The notes under the pieces were generated by a model that was given only the letters and a program-made list of their open reading frames with translations, did not search any database and was not told the DNA's origin. A DNA stretch of 27,553 nt from Paramacrobiotus richtersi. Lineage: Eukaryota; Tardigrada; Eutardigrada; Parachela; Macrobiotidae. Shown here piece after piece: positions 1 to 9,620 of the stretch; the stretch's first letter is position 1; each line of letters starts with the position of its first letter. The DNA lies in assembly GCA_034698045.1 (NCBI GenBank), contig JAQGAU010000476.1, positions 1 through 27,553 on the forward strand, written 5' to 3'. The translations under genes and the position numbers were made by a program.

Positions 1-263
1 AACCGTGGAGCAGCATAACAATAGGGATGACGGCGTTGCGAAGATGAAGAAGAAGGAACTTGTACCATGGAGCGGACCAATGATAAACAGCATGAATAGC
101 TACAGAAAATAGCTCCACAGTGATCAAAGTTATACGGCGCCATAGATTATACGTATAAAATGTTTTGTAGGTTACTTATTAACTTACTGACGGCATTTAG
201 TAGTAGGAGCAGTCCAGCTAGAATCCAGTCCGCGAATCCGATCCACTTAAGTGCTCGATTCAT
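1..263 (-). CDS. B1: B-type multi-pass membrane protein, 5' part only
   Basis: The gene is cut by the left window edge. Exon 1 is 188-263: it begins MNRALKWIGF and forms one membrane segment ending LLNAV. A GT donor follows at 187. Exon 2 starts at 99 after a TTTTCTGTAG acceptor and runs out of the window. The intron is 88 bp, phase 1. The joined frame is open and reads IHAVYH, then LLLHLRNAVIPIVMLLHG, the family's most conserved stretch. An in-frame TGA lies 12 bases before the ATG, which supports this start. The closest relatives are B2 and B4, and the upstream repeats match theirs. No lesion is visible, but most of the protein is missing. Function is unknown; the membrane location is inferred from hydrophobicity. 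Confidence 0.65.
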
Positions 264-1764
264 GATAATTTGGTGTCACTGATATAGTATTCACTGCTAC
301 GCAGAATCAGTTCGTGAGATATTAAGTAAACTGTAATGATGCATCTGTAGGCAAAGTGCATTACTATTATCGAACATCAAAGATCCCAGTGTGGTTACGA
401 GACTAATGATCGCCAATGGAATTATTTGCCAGTCGCGACGGGCGCACAAGAAAATCAGCAGGTATACACGAAGTGAATATCCTGGGGGCGATCCTGTGCG
501 ATCTGGATAAGCTGTGGGTAAGCTGCGATGTCAACTTGAGTCCGTGGAGATATTGCCGATCGATAAACAGTTACCGCCACACATTTCAGGACGGCTGCAC
601 CAGCATGGTATTAACATACAGTACATGTCAAAAGCAGCCCATTACCGACAGGTTTTAAACTTGAACAACATTTAATTCGGTTCTATACTGCATGGCCTTG
701 ACTCTTAAGTGCAGGACGGTGATTGCCATCAGCTTGTTAAACTGCAAAGGAACGGCTGTGCGCGGACTTACTCGGAAGCCACATTAGCCAACCCCGTTCT
801 CTACTCTTCCATAATCTCTAGTGTGCGTTTGCGTTAAGCTCGCGGTTATGTTATTAGCAAGTGCTGCTGTGGCTGCAGTCGCAACAGCGTTAACTCTTCA
901 GTACCCGAAGAAGGCAAGCATACTGGGAACCTGTAGAATACATCCATGTTCCTCCGGATTAGTGGAAACATGGTAATAATTGTTTACCGTGTTATCGATT
1001 TAAAATCCAGTCATAACGGACTATATTAACGGTGCTATATCAGCTGGTTGGAAACAACGTAACGTGTGCTTGTGAAAATAAAGCTTGGTGATTGGTGGAA
1101 GGCGCTAGAGCTACTAGATGTATAATGTACTTGTTCTTATAATCGTAACGCTTGTTAGGATGCAGGTGCCAACTCATTTAGCATTAGGCATGCAGCGGCT
1201 ATCAGGCGACGTCCTGTCACTACAATCTTAGTAAATCGATAATTCAGCGCGAGAAATACTATGGTTATGAAATTTGATGATTTGCTGCATGTACATATAT
1301 ATCATGTGCAGGTAGCACAATGGTGCTACGCGCAAGCAGAATGAAAACGCTCTAATGGTGAAAACAAGTATGGGATAAAGCATGTTGGCGTTTCGGGCGG
1401 AATGTAGTATATACCGTATTACTTCTGAATTGTATGTATGCAAGCACATGAAGAGTGTGCGGTCACAATTCTGTCTTCAGAAAAGAATGTGGACTCGATG
1501 GCTTATTTTACATTAGGTAGAGAGTACAGCCAAAATTAGGTACAGCCAAAATTCAAATATACCGTAAGACAAAGTGGCCAACGTCGTTTAGCGCATAATA
1601 TAATAACGCGCATTACGTTGATCATGATTACTTTGAGAAGGGTATCTGGACAGGTATGACCACACGTACAGATGGATAAAATGCGCAAAACATCATACTG
1701 TACGCCGCACCAAAAGATAAGCAAAACTTCCATGAACCCATAATAAACATACAATTCACCAAAT
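264..1764. repeat. Spacer with two B-gene upstream repeat blocks
   Basis: I see no convincing gene here. Two diverged repeat blocks can be recognised. Block P (about 540-870) recurs at 8660-9240 and 13600-14205 upstream of B2 and B4; 547-567 is identical base for base to 8669-8689. Block Q (about 1100-1300) recurs at 11620-11840 and 15780-16080 upstream of B3 and B5, and carries AAATCGAT at 1233-1240. In the other units a B gene separates P from Q; here they are adjacent, which suggests a lost B3-like gene. Confidence 0.55.
1524..1555. repeat. Two-copy 16-bp tandem repeat
   Basis: GTACAGCCAAAATT occurs at 1524-1537 and again at 1540-1553, making a 16-bp unit present twice. It lies in the spacer 3' of A1. 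Confidence 0.8.
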
Positions 1765-2497
1765 TCAGAAGACAGCGTCCCTTCCCTGCAGCATGCCGGG
1801 AAAGCAAACCATCCAGGAGAGGAGGATCGATCCGGGTGCTCCAAAAAAGTAAATCAAGGTCATGATCTGTCTTACAGTTTCCAGCCAACCTTGAGAAAAG
1901 ATCGAAGCAAACGAACTGCCGACTCCGGGAGAAGCTTGTTCCCTGCCAATGTTTTCCAGCAACGCCGGGAGGTTGCGGATATCGCCGATGACCCGGTACC
2001 ATGTAGAGGAATCGTTGCCGACTAAGCCGCTCCAACAGGCGCAAATGCAGATCGCACCGATTAGCCATAACTTAAAGGTGGATAACATGCGACGGAAGAA
2101 CCCGTGTGTGCGGTATATTGTAACCATTCTTCGGCATTTGCGTCCATACAGAACCATCAGCAAAGGAGTGACGGCGTTGTAAAGGCTGTGGAGCACATAG
2201 GCTCAACAGGAAAGTCGTGGGGTTGTTGCCAGAATTACTGCAAAAAATGTGAGGGTTAGGTTAAAGTGAATGTGCAATTAGTTATTGTACGAAGAATTTA
2301 CCAGCAGCATTCAGTGGTAACAAACTTAATCCAAGCAGCAGAGCAGCAGACCCAGAGATATTCAGTAGAGTAGCGCTTGAGATATTCGCAAAGATTAGTG
2401 CCGGTCCGAGGGCAGAGTAAACAGTGGTACCTGGGATAACAATTTGGGTAAAAACTATAGAAAAACACATTACGAACAAACGGCGCCGCAGCTCCAT
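1765..2497 (-). pseudogene. A1: A-type membrane protein gene with an in-frame TGA
   Basis: Exon 1 is 2302-2497 (MELRRRLF..., two hydrophobic segments, ending LLPLNAA; GT donor at 2301). A start 15 bases upstream (2512) is also possible. Exon 2 by homology is 1765-2237 after a TTTTTTGCAG acceptor, giving a 64-bp phase-1 intron as in A3 and A5. The frame then meets TGA at 2203-2205, just before AYVLHSLYNAVTPLL. Downstream the family signature is kept: KLWLIGAICICAC, WYRVIGD and a last membrane segment ending LLSW. The tail stops about 35 residues earlier than in A3 and A5. A second AG at 2202-2203 would skip the stop and keep the frame at the cost of about 12 residues, so an expressed shortened protein is not excluded. 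Confidence 0.65.
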
Positions 2498-2711
2498 GCA
2501 TCTGCAGTCCATGGTGAATAAATATCACAAAGAAGCAAAATGATAAAGAGTCAAATGTCTACACTGTACAACAAATGCGTACACGTACAGATAAGGGCCA
2601 CAGCAATCCTCACACTGACAAGCCTTTGAGAGTGTGCGGTAAGCGATGAGGCTGGAAAATGAAGCGGTAATCTAACAAGCACCAATATTAGTAACCGCAG
2701 ATCCATACCGA

Positions 2712-2725
2712 TGCAGAAAATCGAT
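2712..2725 (-). promoter_or_regulatory. A-gene upstream element (A1 copy)
   Basis: TGCAGAAAATCGAT in + strand reading, about 215 bp before the A1 ATG. It matches the element at equivalent positions before A3, A4 and A5, with TTT replaced by TGC at the left end. Confidence 0.5.
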
Positions 2726-2821
2726 CGTTGCTCCTAACCCGGATGAACCCAAAGTGAATTACGTCGTACAATCAGCGATGCAGCATACGAGATGTTTGTT
2801 TCTCTGGAGTCTGGACGCCGA

Positions 2822-2847
2822 CGGAAAGCAGTAGCATCTGCTTTCCG
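2822..2847. repeat. Hairpin, 10-bp arms
   Basis: CGGAAAGCAG (2822-2831) and its exact reverse complement CTGCTTTCCG (2838-2847) are separated by 6 bases. It sits in the A1 upstream region; no role is known. Confidence 0.6.
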
Positions 2848-3100
2848 ACGAAAAACAACCGTAAAAACTGGAGAGCATTGGGGGGTGACGCACAGACATC
2901 TGAGACAACGATCCGCACCTTTTTGTCTTCAGAGGTTTGCTTGCACAATACGGATGCGTGCACCGTCTGACTATATTTAGCATGGGTTACCGGAGGTTGT
3001 AAGTGGCTTGGAAAAAATTTCGCACGTCACGTACTGGTAGTGGAACCGATAATGGTATTACTAGTATGTCAATGGGTATGAAAGAGACAATAATTATACA

Positions 3101-3705
3101 CTACAGTATGTGACTGTATACCTGATCATCTGTATATGGGATTGATTTTATTTCTGCAAACCTGCAACGGGGATCATTAGGGGCGGAACACAGGGCTTCA
3201 TGCACCGGCACCGGCGGCACGTACAGGCAAACATCACGTGTTACAAGCTTGCATGTTATATGCAAAAAGCGAATAAATAAAAATTCCGGCACCGAATGTA
3301 ATAATATTGTCATAATTACTCCTACAATTTCCACGACATTCCAGCTAGTCAAAGGATGAATAACGAACAAAGGGTCAAAAGATCTCAGACCACTGATTCT
3401 TGGAATGTAAAGAGCTTTGCGAACGAAGGCAAAGCACTGAAAGCAGTGTCGTCGCCGGTTACAAAATGATAATATTTTCATGCCTGGTGGCGCAGCGTGA
3501 TAAGGTTCGAGTTGGATGCCTCGAAAGGAACATTCCGGTGATTGCCACTCGCCCTACGGAATGACTTGTTCCAGTGAAACTTCACTGCGGTTCCTACAAG
3601 CTACGTCGCAGTCTAATCCCAGACCATTTTGTCGACTGGGATGAGCGAGCTGACGCGGGAAAGTTTTGTAGGATGGATTGGAATTGTGGAAAACAGTATG
3701 GATAA
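3101..3705 (-). pseudogene. Bx: decayed exon 2 of a B-type gene
   Basis: A strong acceptor (TTTTTTCCCCAG) ends at 3706. The next codons read IHTVFHNSNPSYK, matching the start of exon 2 in B3, B5 and B6. Further on, LITLRHQA matches the LRQQ region, an in-frame TGA follows, then FVTGDDTAF matches the VIGD motif. After a frameshift, FVRKALYIPRISGL and a run ending TSWNVVEIVGVI align with B2 and B6 over about 45 residues without gaps. The C-terminal part to the stop at 3101 is diverged. No matching exon 1 is found to the right. This is a relic with at least one stop and one frameshift. Confidence 0.65.
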
Positions 3706-4546
3706 CTGGGGAAAAAATGCTGGGATCTAACCATCTTGCTAGCTCTTTAATTCCGCCTGGATACGTTTCAGTGATAACAAGAAACGTTTCTTTTTGAATA
3801 GCAAGCCAAACTCGGACACTATTTTCTAAAGTGTTCTGTTGGCCGGACTTTTCTCTTTTCTCTTCCCCTGAGCGTTTTGCATATGCCGCACACTATACGT
3901 GTAAAACAGGAGTATGTACAGTTCCTTTATGTTGTCGGTTTTAAGTCCATCCTACGTAGTAGTTTAATGTTTAACGTCCAACGCAACCGTTTAAAAACGC
4001 CAAAGCATCAGACACTTGCCTATGAACAAAAGTACAGTACGGACCACAGAAAACAACGCTAACACAGAGAAACCATGCTGGTAATAGTCACCGTAATACG
4101 GTACATGCGACCGCATTGTGTAGATAAGCCGCTGATTCGTAAACCTGGCAGCGCCTTGCCCAGATTACTGTGCGTCAAGGCAAGTGATTTCCGCTCTCTG
4201 TGGTTTGTTCTTCGCCTGAAAGCAGGGACTAAAGCTTTCCGTCGGCACCCAGAGTACCTAGCAGCTCCGGCTCGTACCCTTTAACTGCAGCGCTGATGAT
4301 TGTACTTAAACTCACTTTGCACGTCTGGGTCAGGAATAGCCATCGCTTTTCTAAATCGGTATGTGGTTACTCACATATCAGCGCATGCTGGGTTGTCGCT
4401 TCGTTGCCAGTCTCATCTCTCACCACACACATGCAAGCTGCATCAGTGCGAGGCTTGTTGCGACCCTTTTGCACGCAACACCTACACTGAATACCTTTGA
4501 CAGTTTACCGCGTGTTTCGTCCATTATCTATAATTTTCTATATACC
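3706..4546. other. Spacer and upstream region of inverted A2
   Basis: No gene is supported. From about 4200 to 4500 the sequence, read in reverse, resembles the upstream flanks of the minus-strand A genes, as expected if the A2 segment is inverted. Open frames at 4075-4500 are not conserved with the other copies. Confidence 0.45.
4342..4355 (+). promoter_or_regulatory. A-gene upstream element (inverted A2 copy)
   Basis: ATCGCTTTTCTAAA is the reverse complement of TTTAGAAAAGCGAT, one base different from the element upstream of A3 and A4. It lies 192 bp before the A2 ATG. A TATA-like GAATACC sits near 4493, about 50 bp before the ATG. Confidence 0.5.
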
Positions 4547-5497
4547 ATGGAGTTGCTGCGCTTTGTTTTCATACTTTTATTTGCTCTAGGTTTCAACAAA
4601 ATCTTTTTCCCAGATTCAACCTTTGCCTCGTCATTTGTACCACTGCTGTTCTTCAAAATTATTCCGCGCGCTACTCTACTGAATGTTCTTGGAGCAACCT
4701 GTTTGCTCTTTGGATTAGCGCTCTTTCTTTTCAATGCTGCAGCTAATCATGTGAAAACAACTCGGGTCACGTTGAATTTACCTGAAAACCCTATTATTTG
4801 CAGTAATTTTCGCAACAATCCCATCAGTTTCGTACTCTACGTACGGACTGTGCAATCTTTACAGCGCTGTCACTCTTCTACTGATAGCTTTCTATGGATG
4901 CAAATGCCGAGGGATCGTTACAACATACCGCACACAGGGGTTCTTCTGGCGCTTGATATCCACCGTAAGACTGTGGCTGATTGGTGCGATGTGCATTTAC
5001 GCTTGTTTGTGCGGCAATGATTCCTCTACACAGTTCTGGGTCATCGGCGATGTTCACAAACTGGCGCTGTCACTGGAGGATCTGCACAAGGGATCAGCAT
5101 CTTCCGGATCCAACAGTTCCAGCAGCAGCCTGCTGTACCGTCCTCCGTCGTTTCGTCGGGCTGGATGGAAGCAGCCGTGTCGATCATGTCCTTCATTTAC
5201 CTTTCGGGAGCACCCAGTGTGATTGTGTTTTCCTGGGTGCTCTGTGTTCAGGGCACGCTGGGGGGATTGCCGGAGCAGCTAGCACAAGAACCGCTTCGTG
5301 TGAGATTGTACTGTTGGGTCGTGGATGAAATATATATCCCTTATAGGATTGTGCAGCTGTCTGTTTATCTTTCGCTGCGTGAAGCGTATCGAAGCACGAT
5401 ACGGGCCATGATCATAATCCTTAATGATGTGAACGTTCATTGGGTTATCGCGCCGGTGGTACGGCGTTCACTGTATTTTCTTGTATTAAAGTATTGA
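4547..5497 (+). pseudogene. A2: inverted A-type gene, donor lost and frameshifted
   Basis: Exon 1 (4547-4742, MELLRFVF..., ending LFNAA) has the same 196-base length as A1 exon 1, but the intron begins CT instead of GT at 4743, so the donor is lost by a single change. The exon 2 acceptor ATTATTTGCAG ends at 4803. From 4804 the frame reads IFATIPSVSY, CNLYSAVTLLL, RLWLIGAMC, FWVIGD. Near 5125-5145 the frame shifts; the conserved part SGWMEAAVSIMSFIY and the last membrane segment continue in another frame to a TGA ending at 5497. Reading through the intron gives the wrong frame and stops at 5020. It is the only array member on the + strand. Confidence 0.65.
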
Positions 5498-6000
5498 TTA
5501 GTGCGACATTGTCGCGCTTGCTGACTTATTTGGTTTGTAATAATTTTGTGAAAAGTACAGCACCTAACAAGATATTCAGCCGGACGTGTACTGTGAAGAG
5601 CGGACATAACCGCATACACCAGTGATAAGTATTCGTAAAATTGGTACGTCGCCAGTAAGCAAACTCATTCAGACTTGACAAGATCAGCACTCGAGAGCGG
5701 ATATACTGTAACCAAGGCAGATAAATGGGTACAAACTTACGAACTACGGTAGACATAGAAGAACAGCGGAATAATAAGAAAAATAAAATGCTGCAACACT
5801 GCTGCGAATTATGCAAAGGATTAAGTTGCCATTTCGTAAACTGCTATACTGCTTTGTCGTATTCAATATCCAGCCAGATCTTTGTTGCTATGACAATGCG
5901 ATGCTGTACTGCGTTCGCATAATGTGGGCAACGCAATGACAGTGGCGAACGTTCGTGCTGTCGAGCATCTTCGCGATCCCTGAGGAAACTTCCAGGGCAG
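5498..6000. other. Spacer between A2 and the Ig gene
   Basis: I see nothing assignable. A 96-residue minus frame (5526-5816) and a 65-residue plus frame (5725-5922) overlap each other, lack family similarity and are treated as chance. Confidence 0.4.
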
Positions 6001-6016
6001 ACCCTTTATAAATCCG
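6001..6016 (+). promoter_or_regulatory. TATA box of the Ig-domain gene
   Basis: ACCCTTTATAAATCCG contains TTTATAAAT at 6005-6013, about 95 bp before the ATG at 6100. A weaker version of the same surroundings lies at 7385-7440. Confidence 0.5.
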
Positions 6017-6099
6017 GGTCCATCGTACGCTAAAGGATCCAAACACTCAACGTTGACGTTAGGGCACACATTTCTAAAGGCACACAAAGCTGCTTGAAG

Positions 6100-7259
6100 A
6101 TGGTGTGTCTATTGGTTTAATTATTGTTGCAATCGGGAATCGCGTATACCTGTCCAGTTCGCCGAAAAGCAGACGAAGAGTCCGTTGCTTCTACATTCGG
6201 TAAGTTATCGTATAAACATTGGATCATCTATTAGTATCGGGGATAACCTTTGCACTGAAGCGTATGTCGTTAGTAACCGGTGGGTCTCAGAATATGGAAA
6301 CACAAACTACAAAGTATGACAGACAAGTGTTCCCACTCTCTTGTTTTCCGAAAGTCTTAGGAGCGTAACGTAAAGAGCCAGTCGTATTGAGACGACATTC
6401 AACATACCGGCACATTCGACGTGCTTATATGCATTAAAGCTGGACCATTATTTCAGACGAACGGATCAAAACCGCGGTCGAACAGGCGGAGAAGAACATC
6501 AAGGACAATATGATCGTACTACCAAGCATCAACTCAACCTTCGCAAAAACACCCTCCCATGGGTCTATTGTTTCCGCTGCTGTTGGTACAACTGCCAGTT
6601 TTTCTTGCATTCCTGAGGGAAAAAACAAAAGCAATATCATGCCACAGTTGGTGTGGCGCCACCAAGACACTCTGATCTTTTTAAACACGACACCACCTGT
6701 ACGACCCAAGCCCTTTTTCTACAGTACTGCCAAGACAGAGGAGGCGACCTTTCTGTTTATGCACAATGTGACGAGTGATGCTGCTGGAATCGTCTGGTGC
6801 TTTCAGCCCTGCGTGGAAAACGGAGTAGATAAATACTGCACAGCCCAAAAGTTTCAGCTGGTGCCAAAAGTGCAGGCGAGGGATGTGTTTTTGGGCGTTA
6901 TGGAGAACGTTACAACACGCTTTTGGAAATTTTCCTTTACCTGTCGGGGAGCAGTAAAATGCTATGGCACGGATCCTTATTTTATTTGGAAATACAATGG
7001 AGTTTTTGTATTTACCCCGTCTCAGCATTATTTACGAGAAGTCTATAGTCCGCCATGTTTTCCGTACGGTGTTACAGCAATTAACTTTTTGTCCGCTATT
7101 TCGGCTACTGAAGACGAACAAACATTTTGCGAAACAACTATGCATGTCACAGTCTCTCGTTCGATCGCGTTGCACACTACTCCGGTGCAGTGCTGGATCC
7201 GAGTTCATCACGACAGCCAAGAGTGGTTTGTTAGGACAAGCTATGTCCGGTTTGCCTAG
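6100..7259 (+). CDS. Secreted two-Ig-domain glycoprotein; signal exon has an in-frame TAA
   Basis: Exon 1 is 6100-6199, followed by a strong GTAAGT donor at 6200. Exon 2 is 6457-7259 after CATTATTTCAG. The phase-1 joint gives 300 codons. Exon 1 reads MVCLLV, stop, LLLQSGIAYTCP: the outline of a signal peptide broken by TAA at 6118-6120. Exon 2 has two Ig-like folds. Counting from the ATG at 6510, the first has C33, W49, the D90-A-A-G93 motif and C97. The second has C145, W160 and a late Cys in VQCWIRV. There are several N-glycosylation sites (NST, NKS, NTT, NVT twice). No C-terminal membrane segment is present, so secretion is expected. Either the gene is a recent pseudogene or nonsense allele, or another first exon is used. 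The orthologue is unknown. Confidence 0.6.
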
Positions 7260-7339
7260 TGGATAGATTGCTGCTCATGATTTGTCTGTAGTTATACGTA
7301 GTAAAATACTGTAATTCCATCTTCGATGCATGCATGCAA

Positions 7340-7515
7340 TTAGTACTTGAATGCTATCGACAGCTACGCGACAGGTCACTGCCGAGGTCACTGAGGAAAC
7401 CTCCCAGGACCTTTGGTATATTCGTCGGTGGCTGTCTCAAGAAGCGCACACGTGGTTGAAGATCAGAATCGCTGCAAGCGAAGGTGGAACTTTCTCGTAA
7501 ATTTGAAACTGGTGA
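7340..7515 (+). repeat. Partial copy of the Ig gene's promoter and first exon
   Basis: CTGAGGAAACCTCCCAGGACC (here at about 7390) parallels the bases just before the Ig TATA box. It is followed by a TATATT box, a TTGAAGAT stretch where the Ig gene has its ATG, and a GTGAGT donor-like site near 7513. No Ig exon follows before B2. The similarity is patchy. Confidence 0.35.
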
Positions 7516-7597
7516 GTGAACAGCGCTTTCCGAAGTTGTGATACCGAAAATTAATATAAAAGTTATTCTTTGTCTAACGAACAGTGAAATGAGACAA

Positions 7598-8412
7598 TTA
7601 TAACTTTATTTGAAAATGTAACAGAACTCTAAATTTTAGGAGCTTAATGACTCTTGCCACCAGCAAAGGGTCGTGCATCAGTAATATTGCAAGCCACGCA
7701 TTTATCATCAGAACAGACTTTAGTAGCGCCAACAAGAGGAGGCCAGAGAACATTTCCCTGTGCAAGCTGACAAACCTGGCCGCTTTCCCGTCGACGCACA
7801 TTTCGGCAACGACACCAGCAAAGAAGACTACACCGCTGCTTATGGCACCAGCAAACTTTCCGACAGTGTACAACACAGTTGCTGCGCCGCCTAGGCGGTC
7901 TGAAGAATTCCAGTCAACATAAGAAGGAGCGGCGTAAGGAGGGTTATACTGACCAAGACCGTCAATCCATGGATCATCAAGAAAACTCTTTCTTAACAGC
8001 GGAAGAAACTCGTTGTCGCCGACAACCGTAACGGAGTCTGACGTGCGAGTCACGCGACCAAGGAGGATCAATACCGAGTAAACCAAGCCGTATTTTGGCC
8101 GCAGTTTGGCAAATGATGCGGCACCTCCAGCCGTGGACCAGCAAAACAATAGGGATGACGGAGTTGCGAAGATGAAGAAGAAGTAATTCATACAGTGCAG
8201 AGGACGAATGATAAACAGCATGAATAGCTACAGAAAAGACGAGGTTAATGTAATGCGTACAACTGAGCCGCCATAAAACGCTACCGTACTCAAGTACGCA
8301 TCAAAACTGTTAGGTTAGTGATCTTCTTACTGATGGCGTTGAGTATCAGAAGCATTCCAGCCAGAATCCAGTCCGCGAACGAGATCCATTTAAGTACATG
8401 CATAAGTCGCAT
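7598..8412 (-). pseudogene. B2: B-type gene with a deletion and frameshift
   Basis: Exon 1 is 8331-8412 (MRLMHVLKWISF, membrane segment ending LILNAI; GT donor at 8330). Exon 2 starts at 8227 after TTTTCTGTAG. The joined frame reads IHAVYHSSSALYELLLHLRNSVIPIVLLVHGWRC. Near 8090-8105 about a dozen codons seen in B3 and B6 are missing and the frame changes. The second frame carries the rest: KYGLVYSVLILLGRV, VVGD, DDPWIDGLGQYNPPY, two C-terminal membrane segments, stop TAA at 7598. An alternative exon 2 reading in the second frame from about 8221 gives 207 hydrophobic residues without a stop, so a re-framed product cannot be ruled out. Confidence 0.6.
7605..7610 (-). terminator. AATAAA polyadenylation-like signal at the B2 stop
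   Basis: AATAAA on the minus strand overlaps the last codons of B2, just before its TAA. This is the usual animal poly(A) signal but could be chance. Confidence 0.3.
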
Positions 8413-9620
8413 TATTGCAACACAGAGGCATGCGCAGGCAGGTATGCAGAGTTTTCGTAACGAAGACCATGAATCAGAAAGAAATGATCCTTCGTTTGAA
8501 CGGCAAACAATAGCATTATTAAAAAAAAATTTCATACCAAAGATCACATTGGCGTTAATAGATCCACGCTCGTTAGTTGAATTATGCACAGCTGCTGTAG
8601 CGTCAGGAAATGAATGCATACGCAAGTGGTAGTTTTACGTGCCGGTCGCATACGATCCGGAGTAACCTGAGATATTGCCGATCGATAAATATCACCACAA
8701 GATTCACAGTCAGTTAATGATTGTACCAGCACGTGTCACACTTTATATTATGTAGTCGGCAACCCTTTATCGGCAGAATTCACATTTAAATCTGAACAGC
8801 ACTTCCTTATGTGCGGCAAGTAGTGCTGGGTGCTGGATAGGTTACCGTTAAGCCTTGAATAATATATCAGCGTATTGGTAACAAAGATCCAGAAAAGAAC
8901 GTATGACAATGCGACAAGAAAAGCCCGATTCTCGATATGTACACGGTATTTGAAAGTGGACTTTCATGCGACAACGCTGTGCAGTCCGTTATATTCTGAC
9001 ATGAGTTGGGCAAAGCTGTTCCGAATACAATTCCATGTGAATAAGCGTGCGAATAACACATTTTTTAAGCTGTTCAAAACCGCTTACGTATAGGCCTTTG
9101 ACCGCCTTCATACACTGCCCTTGTTGCACTGCAAAGAAACGGTTGCGCGGTGAGACAGCCAGAAGTTACATTAAATAGTCTGTTTTCTCTTCCCATAATT
9201 TGTAGATCGCGTTTATGTTAGGACAGTGGTTCTTATCAGTTGTTCAAGGAACTAGGGTGTTTGAAGAGGCTGCTGATAGAGTTCACTTTGTGGCAGCAGC
9301 GTTCACTTTGTATTGCAAAAACGAAGAAGGAAAGCGTAAGAACACGGCCATATAGAAGACACTAAAACCATTGATCCTCCAGAACACCCAGTGACATAGA
9401 TACTCGAGGATGTCAAAACGTTGATTGATGCGGTCGGTCACAGGAGCGGAGGTTCGCGGATACGTACTCGTTTTTTGCGCGAAAGTAGAACGAGACTGTT
9501 TTTCAGTGTATTTCACTAGTGTGCACGGTAAACAGTATATTATATACTGTATATGCGTACAGTACTTTATCATAACCTCAGGCCTCATCCAGCCGTTTTT
9601 TTTGACGCAGTTGGCTTGGT
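8413..9620. repeat. B2 upstream flank with block P
   Basis: This is a diverged copy of the flanks right of B1 and B4. Landmarks are CGTTAGTTGAATT near 8570 (also near 13473), the stretch 8669-8689 identical to 547-567, and ACTGCAAAG near 9127 followed by a GCG-TTTATGTTA stretch, as at 14092-14190. Open frames here are not kept between copies. The part from 9260 to 9620 holds the B3 3' flank and an AT-rich hairpin near 9532-9548. Confidence 0.5.

Larger units (their letters stand above)
2498..3100. other. Upstream region of A1
   Basis: No gene is supported. The part at about 2700-2850 resembles the upstream regions of A3 and A5: the AAAATCGAT element, then an AGCGATGCA-like stretch, then a stretch around GACGCCGA. 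Short reading frames here differ between copies and are taken as noise. Confidence 0.5.

Noticed and set aside
416-658. 80-residue + strand reading frame
   Set aside because: It lies inside repeat block P, and the frame is not kept in the copies at 8660 or 13600.
3484-3513. tRNA-like A box (TGGCGCAGCG) and B box (GGTTCGAGTT)
   Set aside because: The boxes are too close together, no cloverleaf can be drawn, and the sequence is part of the decayed Bx exon.
4361-4546. In-frame upstream extension of A2 exon 1
   Set aside because: This region corresponds to the upstream flank of other A genes, and the start shared by the family is at 4547.
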